DNA of 64,000 bases from Cyathus striatus (lineage: Eukaryota; Basidiomycota; Agaricomycetes; Agaricales; Nidulariaceae): positions 372,001 to 436,000 of the forward strand of contig JAOVFP010000005.1 of the NCBI GenBank assembly GCA_025738555.1, written 5' to 3'. Positions 59,206-64,000 of the stretch are shown here, piece after piece. The position numbers and the translations under genes are program-made. The notes under the pieces are model-generated. The model saw nothing but the letters and a program-made list of their open reading frames with translations. It ran no database searches and was not told where the DNA came from. Numbering within the stretch: the first letter of the stretch is position 1; the number at the start of each line of letters is the position of its first letter.

Positions 59206-60447
59206 ATGATCACTCTCGAAATTATTCTTGGATTCATCGGTGCCCTAGTGGCAGTTTTTATGAAAGATGAGGTCATAACCAGATGGAATAACATGACCCC
59301 TGAAAACAAACAAACTATCAGAGAAAGCATATCTGCTATGACTCAAGGAGTCATTCAGGAAATTAGAAACAGAATCAAGGAAGATCGACCTGAACCAAAA
59401 GAAAAGGTCAAGATCCCCGAAGATTGTGAAGGGGATCCAGCGACAGTTAATAATTGGTTACAATGAATGGTACTCTATTTCCAAGAGAAAGGAATAGATA
59501 ATGACTGGAAACAAATCATGATTGCCTTACCTAAAGTAAAAAAAGGGAAAGACAATTGAGCACAAAGATGGGCAGATACATTTTTAGGAGACGTCATACT
59601 TTTTAATGAAGAATGAGCAAGGTGGAAATCAAGACACAATGGAACAGAACCTACATTCCAGGATACTCAAACTGTGGACATTGCCACAATGGAAACAACC
59701 CTTGCAATTAAACACAATGGATTCGATCACTGACCTCCTTTCCCAAACTGGTTAACATTTTGCAAATGAATGCAATTCTTCTTTGTTTCACAAGAAACAC
59801 AGAATAACACCATTGAACAAATCAATAAGGTAGTACAGAATAATCGACCAATTGAAGATTACACAATCAATTTTATGCAATGGGTCAATCTATCTGGATT
59901 TGATAATATAGCCCTAGTAGACAGATATAGATGCGGAATGCATCCGTTATTAGCACAAAGACTTATGGAAGTCAGAGGACTTAAAGTCACCGACAAGCTC
60001 CTCATTTGGATCGATAAAGCTGCCAAATTCGAAAGAAACTGCCAAGAAGCAAATCTAGGACATGTTCAACAGAACTCTCGATCCCAAAATCAGAACTTTG
60101 GATGCCCCCAGAATAACTCAAACCCTGGAACCCAACAAAATCAAAACATGCAACAAAAAACACCTGATAGATCTAACTTAACAGTATCACAGGGTGGCAA
60201 CCATATGGATCTTGACCAACTTAAAAAAGAAGGTTGTTGTTTTTACTGCAAAGAGAAAGGACACATGTCTAACACATGTCCCAAGAAACCTCGCGGCCCT
60301 TATGTACAACATAGTGTAAATATGGACTCCTCTATATCTGTAGCATCTACCAGCAGAATTGTAGAAATACCTGATGTCACTAAATTATCTGAAGATCAGC
60401 AAGCTCTCCTTATTGCTCAATTGGGTTTTCCCCAAGGCCAGCAGTAA
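59206..60447 (+). pseudogene. Gypsy gag with in-frame TGA stops
   Basis: One frame from the ATG at 59206 to TAA at 60445. It has a hydrophobic N-terminus (IILGFIGALVAVFM), then a retrotransposon gag region (WADTFLGDVILFNEE, YTINFMQWVNLSGFDNIALV), a Gln/Asn-rich linker and a CCHC zinc knuckle (CFYCKEKGHMSNTC, about 60241-60282) that would bind the RNA genome. Premature TGA stops are at 59464, 59557, 59614, 59731 and 59767, with none of TAA or TAG. Five stops make this copy unable to make full Gag unless TGA is read through. Confidence 0.8.
60423..60429 (+). promoter_or_regulatory. Candidate -1 frameshift site GGGTTTT
   Basis: The heptamer lies in the phase needed for -1 slippage in the gag frame (G GGT TTT), 16 bases before the gag stop. 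The pol frame is exactly -1 and open from here. A downstream structure was not tested. Confidence 0.55.
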
Positions 60448-62381
60448 GCACAAACTCACCGGCCTCATTTTATGTACCAAGTAATGTAACTGTACCTACT
60501 GTAGATCTGGAATCAAAATACATATTGTTACAAAAAGAAAGAACCAAGCGCACCTTCCCTAATCAGGAAGTAAAACCCGGAAATGTGTATTGGGTTGCAC
60601 GGAGATTAAAAGACCAAACATCGGAACTTGCCCTTGCCACATTAAGTATTTGGACACATCCTAAATGAAGGCCTGAAGTAATTCAGAAAATGATCATGGA
60701 ATTAAATAATCTTTCAGATCAAGATGTGATTCCTGCATTAGAAGAACTGAAAAGACCCAAAAGATTTATCTGAGGGACAAACAGAAATCAAATGGATCTA
60801 GATCTAATAATCACTACACTGGATACTCAACGAACATACGGAATAAAGGCTTTGCTCGATAGCGGAAGTACAGGAACATGTATTAATCGAAAATTCGTAG
60901 AAGACAACCAAATCACGACAAAGAAATTTCCACAACCCACTCCAGTTTATAATGCAGATGGAACTCTTAATAGTGATGGATCTATTACAGACTATGTTGA
61001 ATTAAGAGTATGACTAGGCAGACATGTAGAAATTCTACAACTTGCAGTCATCAATTTAGGGAAGGCATCCATGTTTATAGGACATGATTGGCTTCGAACT
61101 CATAATCCAGAAATAGACAGGAAAAATGAAACCATTAAATTCACATGTTGTCCTATAGAATGTACCCCATTAATTAATACTATGAATCCTGAAGAGGAAG
61201 AATCTGATCTAGATGAACAGATTGATCTTGAATTGGACGATCACATTATTGCAGTAAACTTATTTGAACAAATAGAACTAAGAGCATTTCAAACTACTGC
61301 TTCGAAAATTGCTGAAGCCCAAAATTAGCAAAAACCAAAGAAGCATTGGAAGGAAACTATTCTGATGTACTATCATGAATTCGAAAGAGTATTCGCCAAA
61401 GAATCCTTTGATAAACTTCCACCTCGTCAACCATGGGATCATGCTATTGAATTACTACCAGGAGCAACATTGTTTGATTGTAAAATATATCCATTGAATT
61501 TAGACAAACAAAAACAATTGGATGAATTTCTCGATGAAAATCTTAACTCAGGATGCATTTGACCTTCAAAATCACCTTGGGCATCACTGTTCTTTTTCAT
61601 TAAAAAGAAAGATGGATCTTTACAACCAATCCAAGATTATTGAAAATTAAATGAAATGATGGTTAAAAATAGATATCTATTACCGCTAATTCAGGAATTA
61701 GTAGATAAACTCAAAAAGGCACGATACTTTACTAAACTAGATATTCGATGGGGTTATAACAATGTCCGAATCAAAGAAGGCAATGAGCAATATACTGCAT
61801 TTAGAACTAATCAAGGACTATTTGAACTCTTAGTCATGTTTTTTGGCCTTACCAATTCCCCAGCAACCTTCCAGACCATGATGAATGACATCTTTAGAAC
61901 AGAAATCAATGAAGGAACTGTAATCGTTTATATGGATGACATTCTTATATTCACAGAGACCTTAGAAGAACATAGGAAAATGGTTAAACAAGTTCTTAGA
62001 AAATTAGAAGAACACAAATTATACCTTAAACCAGAAAAGTGTTTCTTTGAGAAGGCAGAAGTTGAATATCTCAGACTTATCATTTCAAAGAATTCAGTAT
62101 GAATGGACTCTGGAAAAGTAAAAGCCATAGTCAACTGGCCAGTTCCAAACAATAAACGTGAACTCCAACAATTCTTAGGATTCATTAATTTTTATAGAAG
62201 GTTCATTCAAGGATTTGCAAAAATAGCGAAACCTCTTCATGAACTAACTGGGAAAAATGAATGGAAATGGGAACTCGATCAGGCATTAGCATTTTCCGAA
62301 CTAAAAGACAAAATCATATCGGCACCAATTTTAGCAATGCCGAATGATGATGGAAAATATCAAGTAGAAGCTGATTCATCA
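60431..62381 (+). pseudogene. Gypsy pol (protease, RT, start of RNase H)
   Basis: A single frame, -1 to gag, truncated at about 62381. The aspartic protease has ALLDSGSTGTCIN (about 60852), then FIGHDWLRTHNPEID. The reverse transcriptase has the leader [49 protein letters not shown], catalytic YMDDILIF (about 61929) and FLGFINFYRRFIQGFAKIA. RNase H starts at PILAMPNDDGKYQVEADSS and is cut. Stops: TGA at 60666, 60771, 61011, 61560, 61641 and 62100, and TAG at 61326. At 61560 and 61641 family members usually have Arg (IRPSKSPWAS, DYRKLNE), so CGA-to-TGA is likely. The catalytic residues are intact. Confidence 0.85.
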
Positions 62382-62439
62382 AGGGGTGTCAGCCAATTTG
62401 ATTATAAAAAGCCCTGGCTTTCTGTGATCACCTACTATT

Positions 62440-62960
62440 ATATATTTACTAATGAATCTATGAGGTTACTAGTAGATGTATATGTGATCATAGGTGATCA
62501 TATAGTGTTTCAAGAGTATTAGCATATTATTGATACTAATGAATGTATAGGTGATCATAGGTGATCATTAAGTGTTTTCAACTGCACATTGGTCTATTAT
62601 TACTACTAATGAATGTATAGGTGATCATAGGTGATCATTAAGCATTTCAAGGGTGTATTGGCTTATTATTATTACTAGTGAATGTATAGATGATCATAGA
62701 TGATCATTAAGCATTTCAAGGGTGTGTTGGCTTATTATTATTACTAGTGAATGTATAGGTGATCATAGGTGATCATTAAACATTTCAAGAGTGTATTGGC
62801 CTATTATCAGTACTAATGAATATATAGGTGATCATAGGTGATCATTGGGTGTTTCAAGGGTATATTAGCTTATTATTAGTACCAGTAAATGTATAGGTGA
62901 TCATAGGTGATCATGCAGCATTTTCAAGGGTGTACTAGCATAATATTGACACTAATGAAT
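62440..62960 (+). repeat. Tandem ~67-bp repeats, second element
   Basis: Seven units with TGATCATAGGTGATCATTAA, a CATTTCAAGGGTGTATTGGC block, TATTATTA and GTGAATGTATAG. As in the first element each unit carries TGATCA palindromes. Confidence 0.85.
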
Positions 62961-62979
62961 GTGACTCTTCCTACATGTC

Positions 62980-63620
62980 ACATCTGTCACACATATTCAC
63001 GCGCTCCACAAATTTCCCACGCTTCATGTTTGTCACTTAAATTCGCACATGTCACAGTTGCCACACATACTCGCACGCGCCACAGTTGCCACACGTATTC
63101 CCACGTGTCACAGTTGTCACACATATCCGCACACGCCACATTTGCCACACATATTCGCATGCGCCACAATCGTCACACATATTCCCGCACTTCACAATTG
63201 CCACACATATTCACACGTGTCACAGTTGTCACATATATTCTCACGCGTCACAGTTGTCATATATATTCTCACGCGTCACAGTTGTCACACATATTCTCAC
63301 GTGATACGGTCGCCACACATATTCCCGTGCTTCACACTTATAACGCATATTCACATGTGTCACACTTATCATGCATATTCACATGTGTCACAGTTGTCAT
63401 ACGTGTTCGCACGCGTCACAGTTGTCACATATATTCGCACACGTCACAATTATCACACATATTTGCACGCTTCACAATTGTCACACATATTCACACATGT
63501 TACAGTCATCACACATATTCGCACGCATCACAGTCATCACACATATTACCATGTGACACATTTGTCATGATGTCTATACATCACACATGTCATACAAATT
63601 CCCATGCATCACATTTATAA
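62980..63620 (+). repeat. TCACAGTTGTCACACATATTC satellite
   Basis: About 20 or more units of near 28 bases of the type CACAGTTGTCACACATATTC plus GCACGCGT. Long open frames across it are repeat artefacts (His/Ser/Thr-rich in several frames). Confidence 0.85.
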
Positions 63621-64000
63621 TCCTGTTCATAATATATATCATACATTTTACACACTATATCTATCACATATATTTGCATGTGTGACTTTTGTCACGCTTT
63701 TCAAGCATGTCACATTTGTCACATGTGGTAGTCATGTCACACTTTTTACATATGTCATGTGCAACATGTAGTATAGTTACCTGTATACCATCATTCAAAT
63801 TGTTACAGAAGCAAAGTATCCAAAGTGCACAATAAATTTTTAAAACAAAAGAAATATATATGCTCTTATAGAATTGAAGGTCATACCTTGTGATATGATA
63901 ATTAGAAAATTATGGAAGTGTAGGAGTAATAAGAAGCTAGAATGGAAAATATAGAGTGTATGTAAATCCATAGGTTCATTGACAATCTATGATAAATATG

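Larger units (their letters stand above)
58035..62381 (+). mobile_element. Ty3/Gypsy retrotransposon, 3' part cut by insertion
   Basis: It has a 5' LTR, a small first ORF, gag with zinc knuckle, a -1 slippery site, then protease, reverse transcriptase and the start of RNase H. RNase H breaks off at VEADSS (about 62379), where a satellite-armed element begins. Integrase and 3' LTR are not in the window. No frameshift is seen in gag or pol over 3.1 kb, but 12 in-frame stops are. Confidence 0.85.
62382..64000. mobile_element. Second satellite-armed element, left part
   Basis: It begins AGGGGTGTCAGCCAATTTGA inside Gypsy RNase H, matching the end of the element at 6543 (GAGGGGTGTCAGCAATTTTGA). 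The same order follows: about 100 bases of unique end, seven tandem units, a TCAC satellite, then a core homologous to 7850-8160. It runs off the window, so the right end and target duplication cannot be checked. The tandem units differ in sequence from those of the first element while the architecture is conserved. Confidence 0.75.

Noticed and set aside
59206..62381. Use of UGA as tryptophan
   Set aside because: TGG is used at many clear Trp positions, at least two TGA sites are Arg in relatives, and nuclear fungal genes do not use this code. CpG decay is simpler.
62907..63620. 237-codon His/Ser/Thr-rich frame
   Set aside because: Translation of the 28-bp satellite; overlapping frames give the same kind of low-complexity text.

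Overview
The window looks like a transposon-packed stretch of a filamentous fungus, most likely a mushroom-forming basidiomycete (Agaricomycetes). The reasons are short GT-AG introns of about 50-60 bases, a 7-TM protein of an agaricomycete-type family, a WRKY-GCM1 Mutator-like transposase, a two-gene Harbinger element and Ty3/Gypsy and Ty1/Copia remains. Only one protein gene seems fully intact (7-TM, 25465-26589). Almost everything else is a mobile element or a decayed copy, and many elements sit inside one another.

Layout. 1-4.5 kb: repeat and Copia scraps, a three-copy repeat, and a few possible exons. 4.5-12.1 kb: a large broken gene with WRKY-GCM1 zinc finger, MULE transposase, a Cys/His protease-like module and a PHD finger. 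It is split by a 3.27-kb hAT-like element (6543-9810) whose two 1.18-kb arms are nearly perfect inverted copies made of satellite repeats. 12.2-12.6 kb: three tRNA-like repeats. 13.0-16.1 kb: a broken Spt5-like gene (NGN, KOW repeats and a TPAWNPSSRTP motif). 16.2-24.4 kb: LINE scrap, a GAGTT-rich repeat, a membrane-protein remnant, and a 902-bp hAT MITE with an exact 8-bp target duplication. 24.4-28.8 kb and 47.2-54.2 kb: two direct copies of one segment carrying the 7-TM gene, intact in the first and frameshifted in the second. 28.8-37.5 kb and 43-47.2 kb: a mosaic of tandem and dispersed repeats and SINE-like units, with a 586-bp TA-flanked MITE. 37.57-42.91 kb: a nearly complete 5.34-kb PIF/Harbinger element with transposase and partner gene. 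47.86-50.44 kb: a 2.58-kb TTA-flanked element carrying a 492-bp hAT MITE. 54.2-58.0 kb: CpG-poor sequence with a solo LTR. 58.03-62.38 kb: a Ty3/Gypsy element (5' LTR, gag, -1 slippery site, pol), broken in RNase H by a second satellite-armed element that runs off the window.

How the parts fit. Paralogous copies inside the window act as empty sites and confirm two insertions. Eleven of twelve premature stops in the Gypsy gag-pol frames are TGA with no frameshift, as expected from C-to-T decay of CGA codons at methylated CpG. The second copy of the duplicated segment has also lost many CpGs relative to the first. The best candidates for undescribed biology are the satellite-armed inverted-repeat elements and the MULE gene with protease and PHD modules next to an Spt5-like gene.
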